Assembly: GCF_000423865.1 (NCBI RefSeq) | Contig: NZ_AUIU01000016.1 | Location: forward strand, 1 to 64,000 | Reading direction: 5' to 3' | DNA: 64,000 nt | Source of the DNA: Thermodesulfovibrio thiophilus DSM 17215 | GTDB taxonomy: Bacteria; Nitrospirota; Thermodesulfovibrionia; Thermodesulfovibrionales; Thermodesulfovibrionaceae | In this document: positions 38,274 through 44,781 of the stretch, piece after piece | Layout of the letters: each line of letters starts with the position of its first letter | Position numbering within the stretch: the stretch's first letter is position 1 | Notes under the pieces: generated by a model | What the model was told of the DNA's origin: nothing | The model's input: the letters and a program-made list of their open reading frames with translations, nothing else | Databases searched by the model: none | Program-made: the position numbers and the translations under genes

Positions 38274-39719
38274 ATGAGATTAAGCATATTTTATAGACTT
38301 ATTATGAGCTATATGGCTGTGTTTGTTCCTGTAATTATAGTGAGTGTATATGCTCTTTTTCAGTTAAATCATTTCAACAATATTACTCACTCCATCACAG
38401 ATACTGACAATCTAATAATTGACTATGGGAAAAAAATGTCAGATTCTTTTCTCTCTCAGATTCAATATGAAAGAAAATATATCATCATAAAGAATAACGC
38501 ATTTTATGACCACTTTGCACTTGCTGAAAAGGATTTCAATCAGTATTTTCAGCAAGTGATATCAATAGTGGACACGCAACGTAAAAGAGACTTACTCTTT
38601 AAAATAAAAAATTCATACAATCAATATCTGGCACTATTTAATGAAGAGATAGAGTTTATCAGAGCAAATAAACGTTATCCTCAGGAAATTTACAAACAGG
38701 AAAAAGATATGCTGGTTAATGAAATAATGGAAGGGCTTAAAAATTTGAGAATTTACACTGAACAGGATACCTATGAAAAAATAAAAAAGCTGGAACAAGC
38801 AGGAGCCAGAGCTCATAGAATAGCCATAATAATAATTACCAGCTCATTGGTTTTCGGGATAGTTATATCAACCTTTATAACAAGAAGCATTACCAGACCT
38901 CTTAGTATTATGAAGAAAAAAACACGAGACATTTCAAGAGGAGCTTTTGATGAAAATTTGAACATCTCCTCTCCTCCAGAAATAAAAGATCTGGCAGAGT
39001 CATTTAATCTTATGTGCAATAAACTAAAAGAGATGGATAAGATGAAATCAGATTTTTTTTCATTAATGGCACATGAGCTACGCACTCCTCTTGCATCTAT
39101 TAAAGAAGGAACCAATCTACTGTTAGAAGGTATTGGAGGAGAAGTTAGTGAGAAACAGAAAAAACTTTTAAGCATCATATCCGAGGAAAGCAATCGTTTG
39201 ATTGAGCTGGTCAATTCACTGCTTGATCTATCCAAAATGGAAAGTGGAATGATGACTTTTTATTTTACCGAATCAGATATCACACAGCTGATAAATGACG
39301 TTATTGAAGAGCTGGAACCACTGGCAATGGCTAAAAATATCACTCTGAGAGTTGATATCTCACAGAATTTACCATATGTTAAGATTGATCAGGAGAGAAT
39401 CCTTCGGGTAATGAGAAATTTGATAGGTAACGCAATAAAATTCACACCAGATGGAGGTCATATAACAGTATCCGCCAGAGCTGTTGATCATGGATTAATG
39501 GTATCAGTGAGGGATACAGGTCCTGGTATACCGGAAAAAGATTTAGAAATAATTTTTGATAAATTCAAGCAAACAACCATCGGAAGTTACGGTAAAATAG
39601 AAGGAACCGGATTAGGTCTGGCTATAGTTAAACATATAATAAATGCACATGGAGGTAAAGTTTGGGCAGAAAGCAAATTAGGATATGGAAGTACTTTTAT
39701 ATTTGTATTACCAGCCTGA
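38274..39719 (+). CDS. glrK: Sensor histidine kinase, GlrK/QseE-like
   Basis: A 481-residue kinase with an N-terminal membrane segment (about 8-30), a mostly helical periplasmic region, and a second membrane segment near 180-205. HAMP (FITRSITRPL), HisKA (LMAHELRTP, His267) and HATPase (NLIGNAIKFTPDGG, DTGPGIP, GTGLGLAIV) domains follow. Synteny with a coiled-coil lipoprotein and a sigma-54 regulator resembling GlrR suggests the GlrK-QseG-GlrR envelope system of enterobacteria. AAGGAG precedes the chosen ATG. Confidence 0.85.
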   Translation: MRLSIFYRLIMSYMAVFVPVIIVSVYALFQLNHFNNITHSITDTDNLIIDYGKKMSDSFLSQIQYERKYIIIKNNAFYDHFALAEKDFNQYFQQVISIVDTQRKRDLLFKIKNSYNQYLALFNEEIEFIRANKRYPQEIYKQEKDMLVNEIMEGLKNLRIYTEQDTYEKIKKLEQAGARAHRIAIIIITSSLVFGIVISTFITRSITRPLSIMKKKTRDISRGAFDENLNISSPPEIKDLAESFNLMCNKLKEMDKMKSDFFSLMAHELRTPLASIKEGTNLLLEGIGGEVSEKQKKLLSIISEESNRLIELVNSLLDLSKMESGMMTFYFTESDITQLINDVIEELEPLAMAKNITLRVDISQNLPYVKIDQERILRVMRNLIGNAIKFTPDGGHITVSARAVDHGLMVSVRDTGPGIPEKDLEIIFDKFKQTTIGSYGKIEGTGLGLAIVKHIINAHGGKVWAESKLGYGSTFIFVLPA

Positions 39720-40276
39720 TATTTCTATCTCTGTCCTGTTGCGCAACTCTAAAAGAGATGAAAATAACAATGCAGAGTCAGGAACATCTCAGCATGGCAA
39801 AGAAACTTTATAATCAGGCAGACTATGAAGGTGCTCTGCAAGAAAACGAAAAAGTTATATCACTGCGTGGAAATGTTCCGCCTGCAGATGAAGCCCTCTT
39901 TTATGCAGGGCTCATTTATGTCCATTACGGATATCCTGAAAGGAATTATCAGAAATCCATTGATTACTTCAAAAGACTCGTGCAGGTCTTTCCTCAAAGC
40001 CAATATGCAGAACAGGCTAAAATATGGATCAATGTACTTGAAGAAAATGAAACAATGACCAGAAAAATTGAAGAATTGAACAACTCAATAAAAACATTAC
40101 AGGAAGAAAATGATACATTAAAAAACCAAATGGAAGAGTTAGACAATTCTCTAAAAACATTGCAGGAAGAAAATGATAGACTAAAGAAAGTGATTGAAGC
40201 GTTGAATAATTCAATAAAAAGAAGCAATCAGGTCGATATTGAGATAGAAGAAAAAAAGAAGGAGCTTTTAAAATAG
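39662..40276 (+). CDS. QseG-like lipoprotein with TPR-like region and coiled coil
   Basis: A 204-residue protein starting at TTG inside the kinase 3' end; GGAGGT lies 5 nt before it, which decides the start. A hydrophobic leader ending LSLSCC resembles a lipobox. The middle (AKKLYNQADYEGALQENEKV, FKRLVQVFPQSQYAEQAK) looks TPR-like. The C-terminal ~80 residues form a coiled coil built from 21-residue units (ELNNSIKTLQEEND, ELDNSLKTLQEEND, ALNNSIK). QseG in E. coli is an outer-membrane lipoprotein acting on the sensor kinase; the slot between kinase and regulator matches. Confidence 0.75.
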   Translation: MGRKQIRIWKYFYICITSLIFLSLSCCATLKEMKITMQSQEHLSMAKKLYNQADYEGALQENEKVISLRGNVPPADEALFYAGLIYVHYGYPERNYQKSIDYFKRLVQVFPQSQYAEQAKIWINVLEENETMTRKIEELNNSIKTLQEENDTLKNQMEELDNSLKTLQEENDRLKKVIEALNNSIKRSNQVDIEIEEKKKELLK

Positions 40277-40281
40277 TAATC

Positions 40282-41640
40282 ATGGCATCAGAAAAGATAT
40301 TGGTTGTTGATGACGATAGTAACCTATTGGAACTGATAAAAATGAGACTTGAATCAGCAGGCTATGAGGTAACCACTTTATTAAACGAACATGATGCTTT
40401 AGAAGCTGTCCGGAAAGAAAGATTTGATATATCCATCATTGACCTAAGACTCACTAAAATGGATGGAATATCGCTCATGAAAGAACTTCATTCAATAACT
40501 CCTGATATGCCAGTGATTATTCTCACCGCGCATGGCAGTATTGAAAGTGCTGTAGAGGCTATGGAGAAAGGAGCATTCAACTATCTTACAAAACCATTCA
40601 ATCCAAAGGAACTGCTTTTTCAGATTAAAAGAGCATTTGAAAATAGAAAACTGACTAGTGAAATAAAAAGACTTGAAGATCTTTTAAAAGAAAAATACGA
40701 TTTTGCAAACATCATAGCAAGAAGTAAGAAAATGCAGGATATACTTGAGCAGGTATCCCTAATAGCAAAAACAGATTCAACCGTCTACATTCATGGAGAA
40801 AGCGGCACTGGCAAAGAACTGATTGCCAAAGCAATCCACCTTGCCAGCAATAGAAAAAACAAACCCTTTATTGCCATTAACTGTGCTGCAATTCCAGAGA
40901 GTTTGCTTGAAAGTGAGCTGTTCGGTCATGAAAAAGGAGCTTTTACAGGTGCTATCAGAAACTCAAGAGGTTTATTTGTAAATGCACATGAAGGAACAAT
41001 CTTTCTTGATGAGATTGGAGACATGCCACTTTCAATTCAGGCTAAACTGCTCAGAGTGCTTCAGGATAGGGAGTTCTATCCAATAGGCAGCAAAAAACCT
41101 GTTAAAGTTGATGTAAGGGTCATCGTGGCAACCAACAAGGATCTGGAAGAAGAGGTCAAAAACGGTTCCTTTCGTGAGGATTTATTTTACAGAATTCATG
41201 TCATACCTATACATCTTCCACCATTACGAGAAAGAAAAGAGGATATACCCCTTATGGCAGAACATTTTTTGCAGGAAATAACTCAAACTATGAAAAAAGA
41301 TGTAAAAGGTTTCACAACAGAAGCTATGCACAAACTCATGATGTATGACTGGCCTGGTAATGTAAGGGAACTGAGAAATGCAATTGAATATGCTGTTGCC
41401 ATAACAAAACATGATTACATAAGTGAAGATGTCATTCTTCCAGCAAAGGACTTGCCAGTAGAATCCTTTAAACCTCTGAAAGAAGCAAAGGAAGACTTTG
41501 AACGGAGCTACCTTATCAAACTGCTTGCTCATACGAAAGGCAATGTGAGCAGAGCAGCTGAGCTAGCAGGCAAATATCGGGCTGATTTTTACAGCCTTCT
41601 TAAAAAATATAATATCAATCCTGCTGATTTTAAAAATTAG
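40282..41640 (+). CDS. glrR: Sigma-54-dependent response regulator, GlrR/QseF-like
   Basis: A 452-residue NtrC-type activator. The receiver domain has the DDD acidic pocket (residues 10-12) and Asp54 in IIDLRLTKMDG. The AAA+ domain has Walker A GESGTGKE (about 172) and the sigma-54 contact loop GAFTGA. The C-terminal Fis-type helix-turn-helix (GNVSRAAELAGKYRADFYSLLKK, residues near 420-445, quoted in two parts) is very like GlrR. Being a sigma-54 activator, it should work from upstream sites; candidate sites and promoters are listed just downstream. Confidence 0.9.
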   Translation: MASEKILVVDDDSNLLELIKMRLESAGYEVTTLLNEHDALEAVRKERFDISIIDLRLTKMDGISLMKELHSITPDMPVIILTAHGSIESAVEAMEKGAFNYLTKPFNPKELLFQIKRAFENRKLTSEIKRLEDLLKEKYDFANIIARSKKMQDILEQVSLIAKTDSTVYIHGESGTGKELIAKAIHLASNRKNKPFIAINCAAIPESLLESELFGHEKGAFTGAIRNSRGLFVNAHEGTIFLDEIGDMPLSIQAKLLRVLQDREFYPIGSKKPVKVDVRVIVATNKDLEEEVKNGSFREDLFYRIHVIPIHLPPLRERKEDIPLMAEHFLQEITQTMKKDVKGFTTEAMHKLMMYDWPGNVRELRNAIEYAVAITKHDYISEDVILPAKDLPVESFKPLKEAKEDFERSYLIKLLAHTKGNVSRAAELAGKYRADFYSLLKKYNINPADFKN

Positions 41641-41702
41641 CTGTATCATAATCTACATTTTAGCCAAACAAATACAGTACTATGTTGATTTTTATACCCA
41701 GG

Positions 41703-41720
41703 TGTATGAATCTCACTACA
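41703..41720. promoter_or_regulatory. Imperfect TGTATGAA palindrome upstream of the BON gene
   Basis: TGTATGAATCTCACTACA shares its left half with the two perfect palindromes near 42.9 kb and is partly symmetric. It lies 95 bp upstream of the -24 element of a sigma-54 promoter, a typical enhancer distance. Candidate response-regulator site. Confidence 0.5.
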
Positions 41721-41797
41721 AAAGCCATTTCTAAAAATCAGAATTCTCAATCAGTAAATTGATTTTATTATCAGGTAATTAATAAAAACTATATTTT

Positions 41798-41813
41798 TGG
41801 CATACACTTTGCA
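41798..41813 (+). promoter_or_regulatory. Sigma-54 promoter of the BON lipoprotein gene
   Basis: TGGCATA-N4-TTGCA matches the -24/-12 consensus TGGCACG-N4-TTGCW with exact spacing (GG at 41799-41800, GC at 41811-41812). The start would fall near 41824, about 30 nt before the ATG at 41854. Confidence 0.85.
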
Positions 41814-41853
41814 TCTGATATTTTAAAAATCAATATCAGGATGGAGGGAGATC

Positions 41854-42159
41854 ATGAAAAAAGTAGTTGTTTTTCTCATAATTACCGTAGTTTTTATTTC
41901 AGGATGTAACAGCCTAACAGGAAGGACCGCCGGGCAAACAATAGACGACTCTACAATTACAACAGAGATAAATATGAAAATAATGGAAGACTCAGAGCTT
42001 CAATACCTCAAAATTAATGTAGACACCTTTCAGGGACATGTTACTCTCACAGGAACAGTTCCAAGCAAAGAAGCTGCGGACAGACTGGTAAAAATTGCCC
42101 GAGGAGTAGACGGTGTAAAGACCGTGAAGACAAACCTTATCATTAAACCCAGAGAATAA
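41854..42159 (+). CDS. BON-domain lipoprotein
   Basis: A 101-residue protein. A lipoprotein signal (VVFISGC, Cys18) is followed by one BON domain: TITTEINMKIMEDSELQYLKI and FQGHVTLTGTVPSKEAADR, ending VKTVKTNLIIKP. BON domains occur in OsmY/DolP-type envelope proteins and bind phospholipids. A sigma-54 promoter precedes it and a strong terminator follows, so it is a single-gene unit likely controlled by the adjacent regulator. Confidence 0.88.
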   Translation: MKKVVVFLIITVVFISGCNSLTGRTAGQTIDDSTITTEINMKIMEDSELQYLKINVDTFQGHVTLTGTVPSKEAADRLVKIARGVDGVKTVKTNLIIKPRE

Positions 42160-42181
42160 CCCACCACCCTCTTCTCTTTTA

Positions 42182-42216
42182 TAAGAGGGGTCTTTTGAAA
42201 AGACCCCTCTTATTTT
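42182..42216 (+). terminator. Strong intrinsic terminator after the BON gene
   Basis: A perfect 15-bp inverted repeat TAAGAGGGGTCTTTT / AAAAGACCCCTCTTA spans 42182-42212, followed by a T run. It is 23 bp after the BON stop codon and may act in both directions. Confidence 0.92.
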
Positions 42217-42263
42217 TACAAAAAAACATATCAGAAAGCCCAAATACTTTAGTATTGGGATGA

Positions 42264-42590
42264 ATGATATATTGCAAAAAGTATGGAATTGCATCTACGA
42301 AGAAGTGCATCAGGTGTGGTAGGATAAACATAATTTCGCTGGGTAGTGATCTATATTCCTGCGAATGTGGTTATTTGCTACACAGAGATATTCATGCTGC
42401 TCGAAATATTCTTTTTGAGGGATTAAATCAGCTACCTACGGAGCGTAGGGAAGCTGCTCTGCAATACGCAGAGAGAAAAGCCTGTGGAGAGGAGTCCTCT
42501 ACTCTGTCAATGTTTGAATACCTAAACAGTATTCCGCATGTCAGGGCAAGACTCCTCGTTGAAACAGGAAGCCTCAGTGCTTTAGCCTGA
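42264..42590 (+). pseudogene. TnpB (IS605 OrfB) C-terminal fragment
   Basis: Encodes YCKKYGI followed by the TnpB zinc finger: KKCIRCGRI and YSCECGYLLHRDIHAARNIL, including the last RuvC aspartate region. The N-terminal three quarters are missing and the usual sequence before the zinc finger is shortened, so no nuclease is made. The frame continues about 60 codons past the last conserved motif into the right-end region, as in other IS605 elements where the 3' end overlaps the guide RNA. Confidence 0.85.
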
Positions 42591-42600
42591 GGTAGCTCAC
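42435..42600 (+). ncRNA. Possible orphan omega-RNA with IS605 right end
   Basis: The TnpB 3' region contains stem CCTAC/GTAGG (42435-42449), stem CTCTGC/GCAGAG (42457-42473), an AGAGGA/TCCTCT inverted repeat (42488-42500), and the right-end hairpin CCTCAG/CTGAGG (42572-42592) followed by TAGCTCAC. TnpB guide RNAs are known to come from this part of the element, with the guide just outside the right end. Whether this fragment is still transcribed is unknown. Confidence 0.5.
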
Positions 42601-42874
42601 AGGATCGTAATTATTAAAAATTTTCTGTTAAAGGAAACTATTTGTAATGCAACCATTTGTCAAATTTTTAATTGAGCATATTTGAGAATGGCTCTATCAA
42701 GCTCATACTTTACTAAGACAAACTATTCACTGTTACCCTGTTTAGAATTCTGGCTATTTTTAAATATTCCTTTGCAAAATTACCAATAGTTTAGCAGAAA
42801 TCCTAGCCACTTGTGACTGGAGAAGTCAGTATCAGAAGCTTCATAACATCAGATTTGTTGATTGGATAAAAAAT

Positions 42875-42892
42875 TGTATGAAATTTCATACA
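42875..42892. promoter_or_regulatory. Perfect palindrome TGTATGAAATTTCATACA
   Basis: An 18-bp perfect inverted repeat 175 bp upstream of the -24 element of the next sigma-54 promoter. It shares both arms with the palindrome at 42958. Candidate upstream activator site for the GlrR-like regulator. Confidence 0.7.
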
Positions 42893-42957
42893 TGCCTATA
42901 AAATGTAGAATTTTCACTGAAATAATATTGAATTAACAGAATTTTAAGATATTTTAC

Positions 42958-42975
42958 TGTATGAATATTCATACA
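42958..42975. promoter_or_regulatory. Perfect palindrome TGTATGAATATTCATACA
   Basis: A second 18-bp perfect inverted repeat, differing from the first only in its central bases and lying 92 bp upstream of the -24 element. This is almost the same distance as the imperfect site before the BON gene promoter (95 bp). Confidence 0.7.
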
Positions 42976-43049
42976 TAAAAACCGTTCAACTATCAAAAAA
43001 CCACTTATATAGATTAAATTTATCAATATTATCAAACAGTTATCGAAGT

Positions 43050-43065
43050 TGGCATGGCATTTGCT
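43050..43065 (+). promoter_or_regulatory. Sigma-54 promoter of the 90-residue secreted protein gene
   Basis: TGGCATG-N4-TTGCT with consensus spacing (GG at 43051-43052, GC at 43063-43064). The predicted start lies near 43076, about 48 nt upstream of the ATG at 43124. Confidence 0.85.
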
Positions 43066-43123
43066 CTATTTAATATCATAAATGAGTTGCTAGTAAATCT
43101 TTGAAAGAAGGGAGGTGAAGAAG

Positions 43124-43396
43124 ATGAAGAAAATTCTCGCATCATTAATGGTTCTTGTATTTACTTTCGCAGTTGCAGGCCTTAGTTTTGCAGCAGATAA
43201 CCCTGTAAAAGGCACCGTTACCAAGATTGAGGACAAAAAAATAACTGTAATTGATGAGAAAGGCAATGAGGCATCATTTGAAGTAAAGGATGCTGCAGGA
43301 TTAAAGGTTGGCGATAAGGTAGAAATTAAGAATGGCGTGGTCAAAAAAGCAAAAGAAAGTGACATGGACAAAAAAGCGCCTAAATCCAAATATTAA
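43124..43396 (+). CDS. Small secreted protein, DUF5666-like
   Basis: A 90-residue protein: signal peptide ending GLSFA-ADN (about residues 1-23), then a small beta-rich domain (VKGTVTKIEDKKITVIDEKG, EASFEVKDAAGLKVGDKVEI) and a lysine-rich tail. The pattern resembles DUF5666-type periplasmic beta-barrel repeats; function unknown. GGAGGTG 6 nt upstream fixes the ATG at 43124 rather than the GTG at 43115. Its 3' part and downstream hairpin are duplicated at 44525-44759. Confidence 0.75.
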   Translation: MKKILASLMVLVFTFAVAGLSFAADNPVKGTVTKIEDKKITVIDEKGNEASFEVKDAAGLKVGDKVEIKNGVVKKAKESDMDKKAPKSKY

Positions 43397-43481
43397 TCAG
43401 ACAGACAATTGTCTGACATGCTCCACCATCTTAACACGGGAAGGTTGTTTTTCCCGTGTTAAGATACATCTATCATAAAAA
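43247..43481. repeat. 235-bp direct repeat, copy 1
   Basis: Covers the last 50 codons of the 90-residue protein gene, the palindrome CAGACAATTGTCTG (43402-43415) and the hairpin 43431-43462. Copy 2 is exactly 1278 bp away with no insertions or deletions. The coding differences I can see (GAG/GAA, GGC/GGT, GTA/GTC, GCA/GCC) are all synonymous. Confidence 0.9.
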
Positions 43482-43507
43482 CTGTAAATTTTCACGAAAA
43501 TTTACAG
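43482..43507. repeat. Perfect inverted repeat CTGTAAATTTT/AAAATTTACAG
   Basis: Two 11-nt arms with loop CACG begin immediately at the end of the 235-bp repeat. It is AT-rich and lacks a T-run, so it is not a standard terminator. It could mark the end of an inserted segment or be a binding site. Confidence 0.6.
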
Positions 43508-43526
43508 CGATGAATGTCTGAATAGA

Positions 43527-43655
43527 AATTTTTTTGAAAATACTGTATATATAAAAGAGGTAGTGGAGCAACACAGAATATTCTATAATACTCACAGGCC
43601 TCACAGCAGTCTTGGAGGTAAAACACCTTATGAGGTTTTTAAGCAAGATGCATAA
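43527..43655 (+). pseudogene. IS3/IS481-type transposase C-terminal scrap
   Basis: An open frame reads FFENTVYIKEVVEQHRIFYN, then THRPHSSLGGKTPYEVFKQ and a stop: the typical end of an rve-type transposase (RPHxxLGxxTP). Nothing upstream encodes the DDE core, so it is a remnant. Its resemblance to the IS3 copy at 50.9 kb is limited to family level. Confidence 0.75.
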
Positions 43656-43709
43656 TTATACTGTTTCAGTATCGGGGTGCGTTATTTTTAAAAAACCATA
43701 TATACGTAT

Positions 43710-44135
43710 TTATCTTGTTCCAAAAAATGGGGGCATATCAGTTCTTTTAATTCCTTCCAGGCTGTCAAAATCTTCATCAAAACTGTAGATTTCATTAATT
43801 CCGTTTTTTAACATAAAACAATAGTTAAAAATATCTGCAAATGAAAAATTTTTTTGAGAGTAAATCTCCAGTGCATGCTCGAATATATCCTTGTAGTCCA
43901 GCTTTAACCCTCTTAAGTTCAATACTGGAAGTATTAAAATTTTTATCTCCTCTCTTGGAATTTTGTAGTAACTCTGAAGAGTAAAAATGGTCTCAAAAAT
44001 AACTAGAGGAGTTGTTATAACTTTTTCTTCACCCTTCTCTACTCTTTTTAATAATTCAAGAACTGACAAAGCTTTTTCTTTGTCATCTGCCGTGAAGTAG
44101 CGTAACAGTAAATTAGTATCCAAAAACTTCATCAA
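43710..44135 (-). CDS. PIN-domain toxin (VapC-like)
   Basis: A 141-residue PIN ribonuclease. Acidic active-site residues appear in KFLDTNLLLRYF, VIFETIF, SFADIFNY and SFDEDFDSL. PIN toxins cut tRNA or other RNAs when the antitoxin is lost. The start overlaps the stop of the upstream AbrB-type gene by 4 nt, the usual antitoxin-toxin order. Confidence 0.88.
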   Translation of the reverse strand: MMKFLDTNLLLRYFTADDKEKALSVLELLKRVEKGEEKVITTPLVIFETIFTLQSYYKIPREEIKILILPVLNLRGLKLDYKDIFEHALEIYSQKNFSFADIFNYCFMLKNGINEIYSFDEDFDSLEGIKRTDMPPFFGTR

Positions 44136-44395
44136 AACTCCTTTAAGACATCTTCGGCAATCTCTTCTTCCACAATTTTTCTTATTTCCTTAAAATCCTC
44201 CGGTCTTTTCTTTGCACTCACCTTACCAAAACCTTCTTCAATACTTGACCTAAAAGGAATAAGTTTAACTTCACCACCCTCTAAAACAAATTTAACCTGA
44301 TCTCCTGGATTAAGTTTTAAAAACTCTCTTATTCTTTTAGGCAGTGTAATCTGGGATTTTTTGGTTAAAACAGTTTTATCAGTAATTTTGGGCAT
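44132..44395 (-). CDS. AbrB/SpoVT-type antitoxin
   Basis: An 87-residue protein. The N-terminal swapped-hairpin DNA-binding domain reads SQITLPKRIREFLKLNPGDQ and VKFVLEGGEVKLIP. The charged C-terminus would bind the toxin. Together with the PIN gene it forms a type II toxin-antitoxin operon. AGGT lies upstream of the ATG. Confidence 0.88.
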   Translation of the reverse strand: MPKITDKTVLTKKSQITLPKRIREFLKLNPGDQVKFVLEGGEVKLIPFRSSIEEGFGKVSAKKRPEDFKEIRKIVEEEIAEDVLKEF

Positions 44396-44435
44396 ATTCT
44401 TACCTCATTTTTTGTAATACTTTAACTTAAGTATT

Positions 44436-44464
44436 ATTATAAACTGGTTTTTAACCACTGTCAA
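44436..44464 (-). promoter_or_regulatory. Consensus promoter of the toxin-antitoxin operon
   Basis: Minus-strand TTGACA (44459-44464), 17-bp spacer, TATAAT (44436-44441): a perfect match to the sigma-70 consensus. AACTTAA motifs flank it on both sides (ACTTAAGT downstream, AACTTAAC upstream) and are plausible antitoxin binding sites for autoregulation. Confidence 0.85.
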
Positions 44465-44524
44465 GTTAAGTTGGTCTAACTTCTCCCTGCCACAAGTGGC
44501 GAGGCTTTCTGCTAATCTCTGCTG

Positions 44525-44674
44525 GTAATTGATGAGAAAGGCAATGAAGCATCATTTGAAGTAAAGGATGCTGCAGGATTAAAGGTTGGTGATAAGGTCG
44601 AAATTAAGAATGGCGTGGTCAAAAAAGCCAAAGAAAGTGACATGGACAAAAAAGCGCCTAAATCCAAATATTAA
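44525..44674 (+). pseudogene. 5'-truncated copy of the 90-residue secreted protein gene
   Basis: Encodes the last ~49 codons (from VIDEKGNEASFEVK to APKSKY) in frame to a TAA, without start, signal peptide, promoter or ribosome site. All substitutions noticed relative to 43247-43396 are synonymous, which implies divergence under selection before truncation. Confidence 0.85.
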
Positions 44675-44759
44675 TCAGACAGACAATTGTCTGACATGCT
44701 CCACCATCTTAACACGGGAAAAACAACCTTCCCGTGTTAAGATACATCTATCATAAAAA
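44525..44759. repeat. 235-bp direct repeat, copy 2, with inverted hairpin
   Basis: Matches 43247-43481 without gaps. The 32-nt hairpin at 44709-44740 is the exact reverse complement of that at 43431-43462, so the loop reads AAAACAACC instead of GGTTGTTTT. The flanking bases are otherwise identical. The stretch up to 44781 holds no gene. Confidence 0.9.
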
Positions 44760-44781
44760 AATCGTTCAATTGCTTAGCTAT

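Larger units (their letters stand above)
42601..43123. promoter_or_regulatory. Long non-coding region upstream of the 90-residue secreted protein gene
   Basis: About 520 bp, strongly AT-rich, with no credible gene. The first part (42601-42870) shows nothing recognisable. The second part holds two perfect 18-bp palindromes and a sigma-54 promoter, listed separately. Confidence 0.6.

Noticed and set aside
43398-43462. Palindrome CAGACAATTGTCTG and the following hairpin as an intrinsic terminator
   Set aside because: Neither is followed by a T-run. They may end or stabilise the transcript, but I do not call a terminator.
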